Source: Lobosporangium transversale (Eukaryota > Mortierellomycota > Mortierellomycetes > Mortierellales > Mortierellaceae). Taken from it: a DNA stretch of 64,000 nt. The notes beneath the pieces are model-generated. The model ran no database searches. It was not told the DNA's origin and worked only from the letters and a program-made list of their open reading frames with translations. Below are positions 13,888-25,214 of the stretch, one piece after another (the stretch's first letter is position 1; every line of letters starts with the position of its first letter). The position numbers and the translations under genes were made by a program. The stretch is from assembly GCF_002105155.1 (NCBI RefSeq), contig NW_019029000.1, positions 186,001-250,000 on the forward strand, in the 5' to 3' direction.

Positions 13888-14823
13888 ATGTTCACTCAAC
13901 AACAGACACAGCATCAACCAAAGCTACAGTTCCCAACTCATTATCATCTTCAACAACAACAACTTCAACAACAACAACAACAACACCCCATGGCCATGTC
14001 CGTACCCTTCCCACATCATCTCAACAACCCTACCCCCAATAACTCATACGCCGGCACCATCGACCCCGGTCTACTCCAAATGACCATCAACCGCATGGAC
14101 ACATCCCAACTCCAAAACATCAACCCTCTCTTCGGAAACAACCTCAATCATAACCATAACCACAACCATAACCATAACCATAACCATAGCCATAGCCATA
14201 GCCATAGCCATAACCATAACCAAAACATCAACGGTCATTCCTCCGCAATGCGCTCCTCCCTTGGCGGAGGCAAACGAAACAGCTCACAGGCCAACATCAA
14301 GCAAGAGGCTGGCTCCCCCGACTTTCTAGCCTCCGAAATGGAATTTGGCGAACCCGGAAACATGCTCTCGCCCGGCTCCAGCTCTCCGCTGAACTCTCCC
14401 AGGAATGATTTTGACAGTCCCGATGATTTCAACAGTACATCTCATGTAAAGCCCTTGCCCATGAATATCCAACATCAAAACTCCTATGGCGACTCTCCCG
14501 GGAACGGTTCACTTTACTCCCCTGTCGAGTCCGATTTCTTCCCCGAGGGTGACTTTAGTCTGCCAACAAGCTCAAGGCCCCTTGATATGAAATTCGGTCG
14601 TCATATCCACCCTTCCCTCCCCACCTCCAATCCATTCCATAGCATGTCCATGCCCGTCCCTAGGTCAGACTGGTTCGGTGCCTCTGATGGTCATCCCGTC
14701 GGCTCATTCGAGAACCCATCTGGCCTTCAATTTGCTCCTGGCGAGATGCCTGGCATGATGAGCAGTCTCTTTGAAGATGATGCCGATCAAAAGTAAGTGA
14801 TCTTTTTTTTTTTTTTTTTTTTA

Positions 14824-14854
<31 letters not shown>

Positions 14855-16446
14855 TCATTTATTATTATTATCACTATCACTATCACTATCACTATCATCA
14901 TTATCACTATCATCATTATTATTACTATTATTATTATTATTATATATATCACTATTTATTTATTTATTTATCATACTATTATGAAGAAAAAAAAAGAAAA
15001 AAAAAAAAAAAAAAAAAAAAAAAACGTGGGAGAGATGAAAAGGAAGGGCAAATGAGGAGATTATAGGGGGCAAGTGGATAGTCTTTCTACAACACACGTT
15101 TACTGTTTCGGCGAAAAGAAAAAAAAAAAAAAAAAAAAAAAAAAAGGTTTTGTCAATAATAGGGGGTGGTGTCTGTCAGAGAGAGAGAGCACAAACAAAA
15201 AATGATGTACGAGTGCATAAGTCAACTAGACTCCGTGCATGATCTTGGACTCCCCTTTATTTTTTGATACATCCAAAAAATGGCTACTTCGTCTACTCTA
15301 AAGACACTGACAAAGAAAAAGTGAGGAGTGTTCATGCAAGCTCATGCCCTGGTTTACATTTGTGAACCCCTTTTCAACCCCTTACTTTCTTATTGTTATT
15401 GTTTAACATCTTTGTTCCTGTCAAATTACTTTTTACACCCTGGGCTTCAACCATTTCTTTCTTTCGTTGGTGTTTTTATTATTATTTATATATATATAAA
15501 AGTGAGTGCGTGTTAGAGTTGAATCCAAACATCTGCTTTTTTCCTTTTTCTGTGGTGGTTTTGACAGCCATGGGTTATCTCCAAGGGTCTACAAACGAAA
15601 AAGTACTTTAAAAATTTCAAAAGCGCGCGCAAACAAAAAAAAAAAAAAAAACAAATTAGCAACAAACTGCATTATCAGCAGGATGACGCAAAAGCGCATT
15701 GATAATAAAAACAAACAAGAGCCACCGTGGGGTTTGCGCGAATGTAGTCGTGGAAAACAAACATCGTTCTAACGCATGCCTTTTTTTTTGTTTTTTTATT
15801 TTTCCTTTCAACTTCAGGGGTATTAGTCGAGCCATGCTCATGAACGAGAAACGACGGAGACGCCGTGAGAGTCACAATGCTGGTAAGGATTTTATCAACT
15901 ACTAATGCTTTGCTTGAATGTCTGCGCTTTTTTTATTTTTTTTTATTTTTTTCATAATCGAATGCGGAGCTATTATTAAACCTGATATGTACTTCCCCCT
16001 ATCTTTCTGTCTGCGCCGTTTTATATATATATTTATACATATTTACTTATTTTATTTATTTATTCATTTTTTTTTTTTTTTTTTCTTCTTTTTCCTTTCT
16101 CTTCCATCTAGTCGAACGACGAAGACGCGACAACATCAATGAAAAAATTCAGGAGCTCTCAACGCTATTGCCCGACATTTACGTGGACAGTGCCAATAAG
16201 CCCAACAAGGGTGTGATTCTACGAAAGTCTGTTGATTATATTCGTCACCTCCAGCAGTTGGTCTCTTCTCAAGCCACCCGGAATCAGGAACTCGAGGCTC
16301 AACTCCAAGCAAAGAATCAGTCTCAGTCCCCAACAAGTCAACCTACTACTGACGAAGCCAATAACTCCGGTCCTGGCCCACAGCTCCAGCAAGACTTTGG
16401 GATGATGAGGATTGTCGCAGGCAGCAACAGTGGCGGACAAAACTAG
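13888..16446 (+). CDS. bHLH transcription factor (MITF/TFE/Rtg3-like)
   Basis: Exons 13888-14792, 15818-15882 and 16112-16446 give 434 residues. The N-terminal 300 residues are low complexity: poly-Gln, then a long alternating His-Asn/His-Ser tract at about 87-111, then Ser/Pro-rich sequence ending in an acidic segment. The basic region is assembled across the exon 2/3 junction ([21 protein letters not shown]), followed by helix 1, a loop, and helix 2 ([17 protein letters not shown]). The His-Glu-Arg pattern of the basic region is that of E-box (CACGTG-type) binders. A short leucine-heptad segment follows. It should act as a dimeric nuclear regulator; targets cannot be read from this window. 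Intron 1 is about 1 kb, long for this locus. Confidence 0.92.
14793..15817 (+). other. Long first intron of the bHLH gene
   Basis: This 1,025-nt intron has a GTAAGT donor and a TTCAG acceptor. It contains TTTTTA and ATC/ATT repeats and several A/T runs. I see no conserved exon inside it, so an alternative first exon or promoter here is only a possibility. Confidence 0.6.
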
Positions 16447-16486
16447 CACAACATACATCCTCATGTCAAAAAACAAACAAACAAAC

Positions 16487-16517
<31 letters not shown>

Positions 16518-17342
16518 CACTGGCGCCATGATATCTTGTCTCTCTCTCTCTCTCTTTCTCTCGTGCGCGGAATAAATTAAAGGGTGGATGGTATGAGTAG
16601 AGGAGACAGAGGCGTTTGCTTGTTCATTTTGCTCGGTCTCGAGAGAAGAAGGGTCAAGAAAGACGATTGTACATACAAGCATGATGGACAGAGTGAAGCA
16701 ACAAATATGGCATCCAAGCTCAAGTAATAGGCAGACAAACAACAGCAAAAAGAAAAAAGAAAAAAAAAAAAAAAAAAAAAGATAGATGACAGCAAGGAAG
16801 CACTCTTGGCGCTTATATGGCTACATCACAAGTTTACCTGTCTACTGGAATATGAGAATCGATACATATCATACCCGACTACGAAATCAAGATTAACAAC
16901 CAACTTGTATATTTTTTTTTTTTTTTTTTTTCTTATCTTTTCTATTCATCTTTTCTTTTTTTTTTTTTTTTTCTTTCTTTTTTTCTTTTTTTCTTTCTTT
17001 CTTTCTTTCTTTCCTTTCTTATGACTGCAACACTATTTTTTTATGAGCTACATTTTTCTTCCCCTCTCTCTTCATCACCAGCATTTTTTTTTTTTTCCTT
17101 ATTTTCTTCTTCTTCTTCTTCTTCATGAGCTATGCGTTCCTTAGGAGTGTAACATGGCATTTTTATATGCGTTGTGGCGTATCCTTTGTACAATTATTGT
17201 TTCCTTATCACTTTTTCTTCAATAAAAAAAAATAAAATAATATCCAAAAAAGAAAAAAAAAGAAAAAAAAAAAAAAAAAAAAAAAGCTTGTTGTTCAGTG
17301 TTAGTTGTAGCAATGAATCTTTATTGAACTTGTCTATTCATT
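16447..17342. other. Shared 3' spacer of convergent bHLH and HUT1 genes
   Basis: This AT-rich spacer lies between two genes that point at each other and should hold both 3' UTRs. It contains a (CT)n tract near 16538-16562 and poly-A/T runs, with AATAAA-like hexamers on both strands (for example near 17220). No coding potential. Confidence 0.6.
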
Positions 17343-18625
17343 CTAGTTGGATGCAATGATCGTTGTGCGTTGTCTTGTAGTTGTGGTGGTAGTAGTGATG
17401 GTGTGGCCGTTGTCATTGACTTGAACACTCTTCTTCACCAAAGAGTTTGAAAAGCCATCCAACTCTAAATCCTTCTTCTTCTTCATCATGTCCTTGTCAA
17501 TAGCAGAAGCAGCAGCAGCAGCAGCAGCAGCCATCTTTTCCAATTTCTCTGCACGTTTCACATACGCCTCGAGACCGATGCCAGAAAAGACAACGGCGAC
17601 CATCACCCATTGGAGAGGCTTCATTTCATGACCATAGGCCACAACAGACAACAGGATCGTAAACAGCTTCCGAGTGACGGTGACGGTGACGAGGGAGAGG
17701 GAGCCATAATGTTCAAGGGTATAAAAGATGAAGCATTGGCCGAGCGCACCACAGAGAGAGAACATGATGATATCCTTGATGATCGCCGGATGGGTCTGAC
17801 AAAAGTTCAGGGCGTTGATCAACTCGGGATTCCAGGGGTTGAGGAGCCAAAGGCTCATGAAGGTGGACATGAACAGGTTCATGAAACACATCATCTGTTG
17901 TCCCGTGACCTTGAACTGATGAAAGATTTGATCCTGAGTCGAATTGGTGACACCGTCAAGGGTCAGGTTGATGGCGACCAAGAAGAGACCATATAGAGAA
18001 CTGTTGACGGCGCCCTTCTTCTTTGCATGATGATCATCCACCGGAGCGAACAACATGAATCCGGAGACGCCGATGGTGATGAGGGCCACACAGATGTATT
18101 TGTAAAGGGGGAACTTGCGACGATAAAGAAGAATGTTCATCAACATGACCGGGATGAGTTTACAGGATTTGGTGAGGATCATGGTCGGATAATCAATATG
18201 TTTGAGGGCCGCATAAGAGAACGGGGCGGCGGTGACACCGATCAAGGCCACCTGCATATATTTGAGGACGAGGGGGCGAGAAGGTCTGGGAAGGGAATTC
18301 CCCTGGAGCTTGAGATAGATCAGAGCGATCAAGGAGGCAAAGAGAGATTGGATCAAGCCCAAGAAGATGAAGAATTTGAATTTAAGAGCATCTTGACCAT
18401 AGGGTGTTGTCGACACCTTTTCTTGATAATAGCCCCATGTTAAAAAACATGAATAGATGCTGGAGAACACAAAAGAAAAAAAAAAAAAAAAAAAAAAAAA
18501 AGTGTGTCAAGTTATGCATCTTGGAATGCTGAAATGCTGAAATGGTGAAATGTTGAAATGTTTTTTTTTTTTTTTTTTTTTCCTCATTTTAGTTACCCTA
18601 CTACACAGCCTGCTAACCGCAACAT
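17343..18625 (-). CDS. HUT1: HUT1/SLC35B1-type nucleotide-sugar transporter
   Basis: Exon 1 is 18625-18597 (29 nt) and exon 2 is 18459-17343, giving 381 residues. The joined N-terminus is MLRLAGCVVGIYSCFLTWGY, the typical HUT1 start; without exon 1 the protein has no ATG. About ten hydrophobic segments follow, with family motifs such as YPTMILTKSCKLIPVM and a conserved SLVTVTVTRKLFTILLS. HUT1/SLC35B1 proteins sit in the ER membrane and are linked to UDP-galactose or ATP/ADP exchange. The tail carries an Ala run and a Thr run and lacks the usual dilysine ER-retrieval end, so the last 60 residues look lineage-specific. The intron (18460-18596) has both a poly-A and a poly-T run. Confidence 0.93.
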
Positions 18626-18679
18626 GTCTGTACAATTAGTTAATTAAATAAAATATATATATATGTATATAAAAAAACT

Positions 18680-18715
<36 letters not shown>

Positions 18716-19031
18716 GAATAGAATAAAAAAAAAAGGGCAAAAGAATTTAGATGGAAAAAGAAGAGGATGAAGAGATGTGAATGCGAAGCAATGATGCAGA
18801 TCTAGGAGAGAGGAAAAAAAAAGAAGACAGATAATAATGTGTTCCTTAATTTAGCTGCTTAGTGGCAACCAATGAAAGAGCACCAAGACAAGGCAGTCAC
18901 TGGAATTACTCCATGAGGTGGCAGCTCATGGCTGGCTGGTGTAAACAAAATCAAACAAAATCAAACAAAATCAAACAAAATCAGACAAAATTAAAAAAGA
19001 AATGTGGAGAAGAGAGATAGGACAGGGGGAT

Positions 19032-19062
<31 letters not shown>

Positions 19063-19490
19063 GATTGATTGATTGACAGATATAGATATAAATATATATG
19101 AAGCACAAACATCTTTCTAGACTATTATGGCCGTCATCAAACAAAACATGGCTGGACCTGACTCTGAATTACAGTACTCTCTTTGACACCGGAATGAAGC
19201 TCCCTCTCTATTATATATACCATTGTACTTCTCCTTTCCCAGACCTTTGAGAGTTATTATTACAGTATTACTTTGTTACTTCGCCCAGCCACTGCTTGTG
19301 TACTGTACTGCTCTCCAATCCAAATGCCCAAGTCCCAAGTGGGTTTGACAGGATCAGCATGTGATGATACAGATATCGATTTTACTAAACCCATGTCATC
19401 ATTTTTAAAATCTCTGTGGCGATCAATTCAGAGGAAAACATTATACGAAACTAGAGAAAAAAGAATCATGATGTGTCCTTTATGATACCC

Positions 19491-19572
<82 letters not shown>

Positions 19573-19920
19573 GTTATTATTAATATTTGATGGGTTGATG
19601 GGTTGATGGGTAAAAAATATTCATGACGTTCACAACTCGAGATCGATTCCAATCCAGGGTCTACAAATTTGGTGCAAGGCTCAACAAATTTCGATCCAAT
19701 GACCCCCTTTCGTCATACGTGGACCTAAAAAAAAAAAAAAAAAAAAAAAAAAAGCTTTCTCCCTACCCATCTTCCATCAACATTCTTTTCTCATGCCCAT
19801 AAAAGTTAAAAATTCCATCTTATTCTTTTTTTTTTTTTTTACTTTTTATTCTTGTTCCTTGAGATCATAAAATAAAAATATAAAAAAAAAAAATCAGAGG
19901 ATTCGCCTTAAATGGATATT
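18626..19920. other. Spacer between HUT1 and ACB1
   Basis: Promoter side of HUT1 and 3' side of ACB1. It contains poly-A/T runs, a short CAAACAAAAT-type tandem repeat near 18945-18990 and a long ATT microsatellite (listed separately). A short open frame at 19273-19485 has no recognisable features. Confidence 0.5.
19491..19572. repeat. (ATT)n microsatellite
   Basis: About 27 uninterrupted TAT/ATT copies spanning 82 bp, followed by an imperfect GTTATTATTAATATT tail. It is the longest perfect trinucleotide repeat in the window and lies in the ACB1-HUT1 spacer. Confidence 0.95.
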
Positions 19921-20482
19921 TTACTGGGGAACAAGGGTGTTGACCAACTCAATGTACTCCTTCTCAGCTGCCTCCTTGGAGACACCCTTCTTCTGGTCCC
20001 AGGCATCCCACTTGGCCTTGCCCTTAATGTCAAACATACCCTAAAGTCACATTATCGTTATTTAAAATAAAAGTTAAAAATTAGTACCTCCATCGTCTTT
20101 TCAACCATCATGTACTACTTTGCTTAGTCACAAGAAGCGACTTCCTTACAGGGCGAGCTATGATTTTTAAGGAAAAGGGAAAGGAAAAAAGTAAAAAAAA
20201 AAAATGCGTTAGCTATCATCGCTTAAAACACAGACAAGCGAATGAGGTTCATAACACTTTGCTAATAAAAAAATATAAAAATATAAAAAACTAAAACAAA
20301 TAGAATGGAATTTCAATTACTAGTGGTGTTGTCACCCTCGGTGGCCTGCTTGTAAAGACCATAGAGCTTGAGGAGAGTATCGTTGTCAGGGCTCGTGGTG
20401 AGAGTCTTGACTCTGGCAGCGGCAGCTTCGAACTCGGCAGAAGGCTATACCGTATTTCATGAGATGTAAACCTTTTTTTAGC

Positions 20483-20515
<33 letters not shown>

Positions 20516-20669
20516 GGTTAAAACTGCTGTCGTAGTTAATTCTCATCCAAACAAAGGGTTGGGTTTTCTTTTTTTTTTTTTTTTCCGTTTCCTTGAAACA
20601 TATGCGTACATGCATACACGCATGCATTCTTAACGACATTAACTAGATTCATATTCCTCTCCTGCGTGC

Positions 20670-20705
<36 letters not shown>

Positions 20706-20961
20706 TTTTGTTGTTGTTGTTGTTGTTACTGTTATCATTATTTATCATAAATAACTAGGCATGTTTATGTTTAAGTATTATAAATGTTTGTCGCGTCATA
20801 TTAATCAAGCTCATGATTGAAATGTTGTTTGATCGTGATAGAGAACATTGTCTTTTTTTTTTTTTTTTTTTTTTCCCCTCTCCTGTGTATTATGCTGTGT
20901 ACTATGCTGTGTACTATGCTGTGTATGATTACAACATCAAATAAAAAGTACAACTTACCAT
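19921..20961 (-). CDS. ACB1: Acyl-CoA-binding protein
   Basis: Exons 20961-20959, 20444-20321, 20157-20150 and 20040-19921 give 84 residues, close to the usual 86. The first coding exon is only the ATG, directly followed by a GTAAG donor. The third is an 8-nt microexon that restores the conserved Arg-Pro before [14 protein letters not shown]. The helical ligand residues are present: the [10 protein letters not shown] helix, the Lys of FDIKGKAKW, and the following Trp. The protein binds long-chain acyl-CoA esters in the cytosol and feeds lipid synthesis and transport. Intron 1 (514 nt) contains several T runs on the plus strand. Without the microexon the frame breaks, which supports the model. 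Confidence 0.92.
20150..20157 (-). other. ACB1: 8-nt microexon of ACB1
   Basis: CTCGCCCT in sense orientation, preceded by an ATAG acceptor and followed by a GTAAGG donor. Together with the last base of exon 2 it encodes Thr-Arg-Pro, matching the conserved RPG turn of the family. Confidence 0.85.
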
Positions 20962-21461
20962 GTTTGTTAGGAAATGGGAGAAGTGTTGAAGAGGAAAGTG
21001 ATGAGAAATGGAATGTAAAAAAAAAAAAAAAAAAAAAAGAAGCTTGTGAGAGTTTTTTTTAAATAGGGGAACGGGAACCTCCCGGGGGGACAATTCTGTT
21101 TCACACGTGATTTTAACAAGCTCAAGCAAGCGCGCGTGAACGTGAAAAAAGAATTATGAATTTTAATTTATTTTTTGTGACCTCATACCTCATACATAGA
21201 TTTGTATAATATATATATGCAAGATGTTGAGACCAAAGGCTGGTTCCTTTTTATTAACCCTATTGGCACATGGCAATCTTGGCAATCCTTTTTTTTTTTT
21301 TCTTTTCTTTTCTAATCCTATTATTAACCGCCAACTATCTAACTATCTATTCACGCGCGTCATCCCGATCACCCACCACCATTAGGTTTAAAAAAAAAAA
21401 AAAAACCCCTCTCACGCTCATACTCCTTCCTCTCACAAGCATTAATTATATAATTTCACTC

Positions 21462-21495
<34 letters not shown>

Positions 21496-21612
21496 GAAAA
21501 ATATCATTATATTAATTATTGTGAACCATGACGAACCATTGATCTCTCTTGGCCACTTTTCTTTTTTTAAATGTCTATGCTAAATATGCTTGCAAAAATC
21601 TAACTAACCGAA

Positions 21613-21645
<33 letters not shown>
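20962..21645. other. ACB1 promoter / YMC1-like 3' spacer
   Basis: AT-rich spacer with poly-A/T runs. A CTATGCTGTGTA-type tandem repeat (near 20890-20925) lies just outside it, in ACB1 intron 1. No coding potential was found; the ACB1 promoter must lie upstream of 20961 on the minus strand. Confidence 0.5.
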
Positions 21646-21650
<5 letters not shown>

Positions 21651-23408
21651 GCAAGACACGCATAGCCATTTCAAATCCAAGGAAGGTGACAGCATTGGCT
21701 GGAGCAGCGCGAAGAATGCAAGGCGCGAACCCCTTAAAGAAGCCTGCAATGCCTTCCTTTGCCATCGTCTGACGGGCGCAATCAAATGCTGAAGAGTATT
21801 GACGAGTGGTTGAGGTGAATCCATCCGTCTGTAACTTGGACTTGATCACATCAATAGGGTACACAGTCGTCCTAGTAGTGAGAATAGTATCATCCATTAG
21901 TCTTTAAGAGCCACGAAATAAAACACAGAAAGAAAGAAAGAAAGAAACAAAGAAACAAAGAAAGAAAGAAATAAAGAAAAAAAAAAAAAAAAAGGCTTAC
22001 CACATGGCATATCCAGCACAAGCACCGTATGCAACCACTTTAATAGTGCTCAACTCATTACGTGCCTTGTTCTCAAGACGCATGGCACGCTGAACCAAAT
22101 ATTCATATGCTGCAAAGTAAGCACCATAACCCTGGAACTCCCTCACCATCGTCACAGCCTGACCCTTATAAAGCCCACGGAGACCATACTGAGCATAGAT
22201 CTTTTGTACAGCATCCACAGGTCCTGTGAAATAAAGTGCATTCTTAGTTGCGTTCGGAACAACCGCTGCTGATTCTGCTGCTGCAGTCTTGATAACTTGA
22301 TTAGCTGCGGACGAGTTTCCGGCAGAGATAGCAGCAGCAGCAGCAGCAGCAGCAGCCTTCTCAGATGTAGCGCCTGTAATAGCCTTGACAGAAGCACCAG
22401 CAGATCCAGTCTGGACCTGAAGACGGGTACGGATATGTTCCACAGGACCAGAGACCACAGAATTGGTGATACCACTAGCAGCTCCTGCTAAATAGAGCTG
22501 TGAATTGCTGAGGAACCCATTGGCGTGAGGTCCATTCAAATCATGGTAATAACGCTTCATCGCCTCCAGAGTCACAAACTGGATCGAAACACAGGCACCT
22601 ACTCCGACCAAAGGTGTCGTTGTTCCCTTGTAAAAGCCCCTGATCCCTTCCTTTGATAACGTCTTCTTCACACAGTCCAAAGTCCCCGAATAGAGTGGTG
22701 CCTGGCCAGGCATAGGAGCCGGCATTGTTTGCAGGCGCTTTGATAAAGAAGAGACGAAGAGATGAGTAAGAAAAGGGTTAGCTTGAAGAGAAAACGGAGG
22801 TATATGGAGAAAGGATAGCCCAATTGCCATAGTGATATAGTAATGACAACCATTAACCACATAAAAATAAAAATAAAAATAACTCCGTATCTACGTATAC
22901 AATCTTTTTTCAGTCTTTTAAAAGAGTATGAAGAGTCATCGATGGCTCATTGAATGACCCTTGTCTGTGTAAATCGTATTGGCTTCCACTGCTGAGCAAT
23001 CCCTTTATTTTTTATCTTATTTTTGTTGGGGAAAGGGCTTCATTGTCCTGAACTGGTATGTATCTGTCCACCATTGATTCCTTACCACTTTAACGGTATC
23101 GAAAGGCTATAGAAGATTTCAAATTGACAACAACAACAACAACAACAACAAAAAAAAAAAAAAAAAAAAAAAAATTAGTAAAGAAAAAAAGGTACTAGAC
23201 ATATATAGAAATCCAATCAGCAATGCGATGCACCACAATGGAAGCTCAAAGTCTGGCATGGAGTTTTCAACCTGGTCTCCATTTGTTCTTTCAGACCCAA
23301 TAACCAGATTCTTCTTATTTTCCTCACCTGTCCTACAAAGACTTGAAGGAAACCTCCGATCGTACCGCTAGCACAATCCTTGACAGCTCGCATAGAATCG
23401 TTCGACAT
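21646..23408 (-). CDS. YMC1: Mitochondrial carrier, YMC1/YMC2-like
   Basis: Exons 23408-23328, 23106-23086, 22737-22001 and 21871-21646 give 354 residues. The three carrier signatures are present: PFDTVKVRLQ (split across a 21-nt microexon), PVEHIRTRLQ and YPIDVIKSKLQ. Family-specific stretches such as GFYKGTTTPLVGVGACVS and FKGFAPCILRAAPANAVTF point to the YMC1/YMC2 branch, which yeast work links to mitochondrial amino-acid or acyl metabolism; the substrate here is not known. An Ala-rich insert of about 45 residues sits in the second repeat after the PVEH motif. It should lie in the inner mitochondrial membrane. The start is set by an ATG in phase with the GGFLQVFVGQ segment that leads into PFD. 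Confidence 0.92.
23086..23106 (-). other. YMC1: 21-nt microexon of the YMC1-like gene
   Basis: Encodes exactly PFDTVKV, the core of the first carrier signature, between a CTATAG acceptor and a GTAAGG donor. The flanking exons end in VGQ and begin with RLQT, so the exon is required for a functional first repeat. Confidence 0.9.
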
Positions 23409-23603
23409 GTTGTGTTATATGAAATTTAAAATAAAATAAAGTTGGCAGAGGAAATAAGATAAAAATGAATGGTGTAATAACTCTACAAAAAAAAAAAAAA
23501 AAAAAAAAAAATAGAAAGAAAGAAAGAAAGAAAGAAAGGTGGAGTGGGGAGGAAGGGAAAAAGAGAACGGATGAGAGAATTAAAGAGAGATAAACCGACA
23601 GAC

Positions 23604-23638
<35 letters not shown>

Positions 23639-23683
23639 ATAGAAAGTAAACGAACGGAAGATTAGGAATAAAAGTCGGACGAT

Positions 23684-23714
<31 letters not shown>

Positions 23715-24653
23715 GGCACGGTGGAACTGTGTGTTTTGGCCAGACACCAAACGTGACTCTTTCATTGTCCACACACCACACAACCAATCAAAATGATTTA
23801 TCCAACACCATCCTGAGGTTCTGAGATTCAAAAAACACAAAAGAGCGGGCACTGGCATGGTTCATCAAAGCACGGATGTTGCTGTGGGCATTGTCATAGC
23901 ATTTATATGTATATATAAATTCATATTTATATACAAACACATATACATGTATATATCTATATACATATTATATAATGATAAATGTATATGTTTCCACGGC
24001 TATTGTTCTAATGTTCGTAGTGCCCAAACTCTAAAATCGCACAGAAACAGGAGTTGACTAATGAAATTAACGATCACTCCAGAATATGAATACCACAAGC
24101 AGCAACCAACCCTCCATATCACACACTCGTATCCCCTCATCGTGTTCAGATCCCTCACAGTCTTCTGCTTGCTCTTCATTATGATTTTCATCATAATGGT
24201 CTTCATCATACCAATTGTTTTCAAACTCAAAATCCTCAGCTTGGACAATATTTTCATTTGTTGCCTCAATACTTCCCATCGCATCTCCGGATCCATCCTC
24301 CTCTTCTCCTTCCTTTTCTTCCTCTTCTTCTCCCACCTCCTCTTTGGCTCGCTCCTCTTCTGGCGTTCCTCCATTTCCTCTTTCAAACTGGGCATATTTC
24401 CTGATCACAAATTCAATGTTGATGATATGGGTTTGCGCTGTATGGGCAAATAGCCTGTGCCTGCTTTCTTCCAGCACGTGCTGTAAATCACGCCCTTTCT
24501 CTTCAGGCTTAGATCACGTCTCATCTCGGTCCGGTCCTTCCTTTTTCTACAGTGAACACCAACTCTCGCGCTTCAAACTTTCTTTCTTTCCCTTCCAAAC
24601 TCAACACTCAACACTTCATACACATTTATTTCATCAAATCACATTTATCTAGG
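23409..24653. promoter_or_regulatory. Divergent spacer between YMC1-like and MAPR genes
   Basis: The two flanking genes point away from each other, so both promoters should lie here. It contains GAAA and poly-A/T runs near 23487-23714 and a CTTTC-rich leader just before 24654. A minus-strand acidic open frame (24067-24477) is listed separately. Confidence 0.5.
24067..24477 (-). CDS. Acidic open frame, hypothetical
   Basis: About 136 residues with a mixed-composition N-terminal part (LFAHTAQTHIINIEFVIRKY) followed by a long Glu/Asp-rich segment. There is no in-frame ATG at its start; the frame opens after a TGA near 24510, so it would need an upstream exon or a non-ATG start. It lies antisense to the probable promoter and leader of the MAPR gene. 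The protein-like composition could be chance from a GA-rich strand. No family recognised. Confidence 0.25.
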   Translation of the reverse strand: MLEESRHRLFAHTAQTHIINIEFVIRKYAQFERGNGGTPEEERAKEEVGEEEEEKEGEEEDGSGDAMGSIEATNENIVQAEDFEFENNWYDEDHYDENHNEEQAEDCEGSEHDEGIRVCDMEGWLLLVVFIFWSDR

Positions 24654-25214
24654 ATGTCTCTCACTTTCACTGCTCAAGAACTTTCCCAGTACGACGGCAC
24701 CAAAGCTGATGCCCCCATTTACGTCGCTGTCAAGGGAACTGTCTTCGATGTCTCTTCCAAGAAGGAAATGTATGCCCCTGGAGGAAAATACCACGTCTTT
24801 GCTGGAAAAGATGCATCCAAGGTACAAAAGAAAACAAAAAAAAAAAAAAAAGACCCATCTCCTTCCTCTTCTCAGCCAACTCAAAGATCGCATGAGTTTT
24901 TGAATTGAATCCTTTCGTCCTCATGCAACATCATGACGAGAATTGTCCTTTTTATTTATTTTACTTTATTTTTCATTCATAGGCCCTTGGGAAAAGCTCC
25001 GTCGATCCTGCAGACTGCACTGCAGACTACAGTGAATTGGATGAGAAGGAGGTAAAAAAAAAAAAAAAAACCATTATCAATATGATGTGTTGATCAATAC
25101 GCCAACTTTTTTTCCTCCTCTTTTTCTTTTGCATTGTCTCCATAGCTCAAGGTTTTGAATGACTGGGTTGCTTTCTTCGAGAAGCGTTACCCTATTGTTG
25201 GCAAGACAGCGTAA
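24654..25214 (+). CDS. Cytochrome b5-like heme/steroid-binding (MAPR) protein
   Basis: Exons 24654-24821, 24983-25051 and 25146-25214, all in phase 0, give 101 residues. The core FTAQELSQYDGTKADAPIYV...VKGTVFDVSS and YAPGGKYHVFAGKDASKALG is the signature of the membrane-associated progesterone receptor group (PGRMC1, yeast Dap1), including the Tyr of YGPGG/YAPGG that helps bind heme. It has no N-terminal membrane helix, unlike PGRMC1, and is shorter than yeast Dap1, so it looks soluble. Relatives bind heme and support cytochrome P450 steps of sterol synthesis. An AATAAA follows the stop at about 25243. Confidence 0.92.

Noticed and set aside
17610-18443. Long plus-strand frames opposite HUT1
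   Set aside because: They are antisense shadows of the transporter gene, with no matching family or splice signals.
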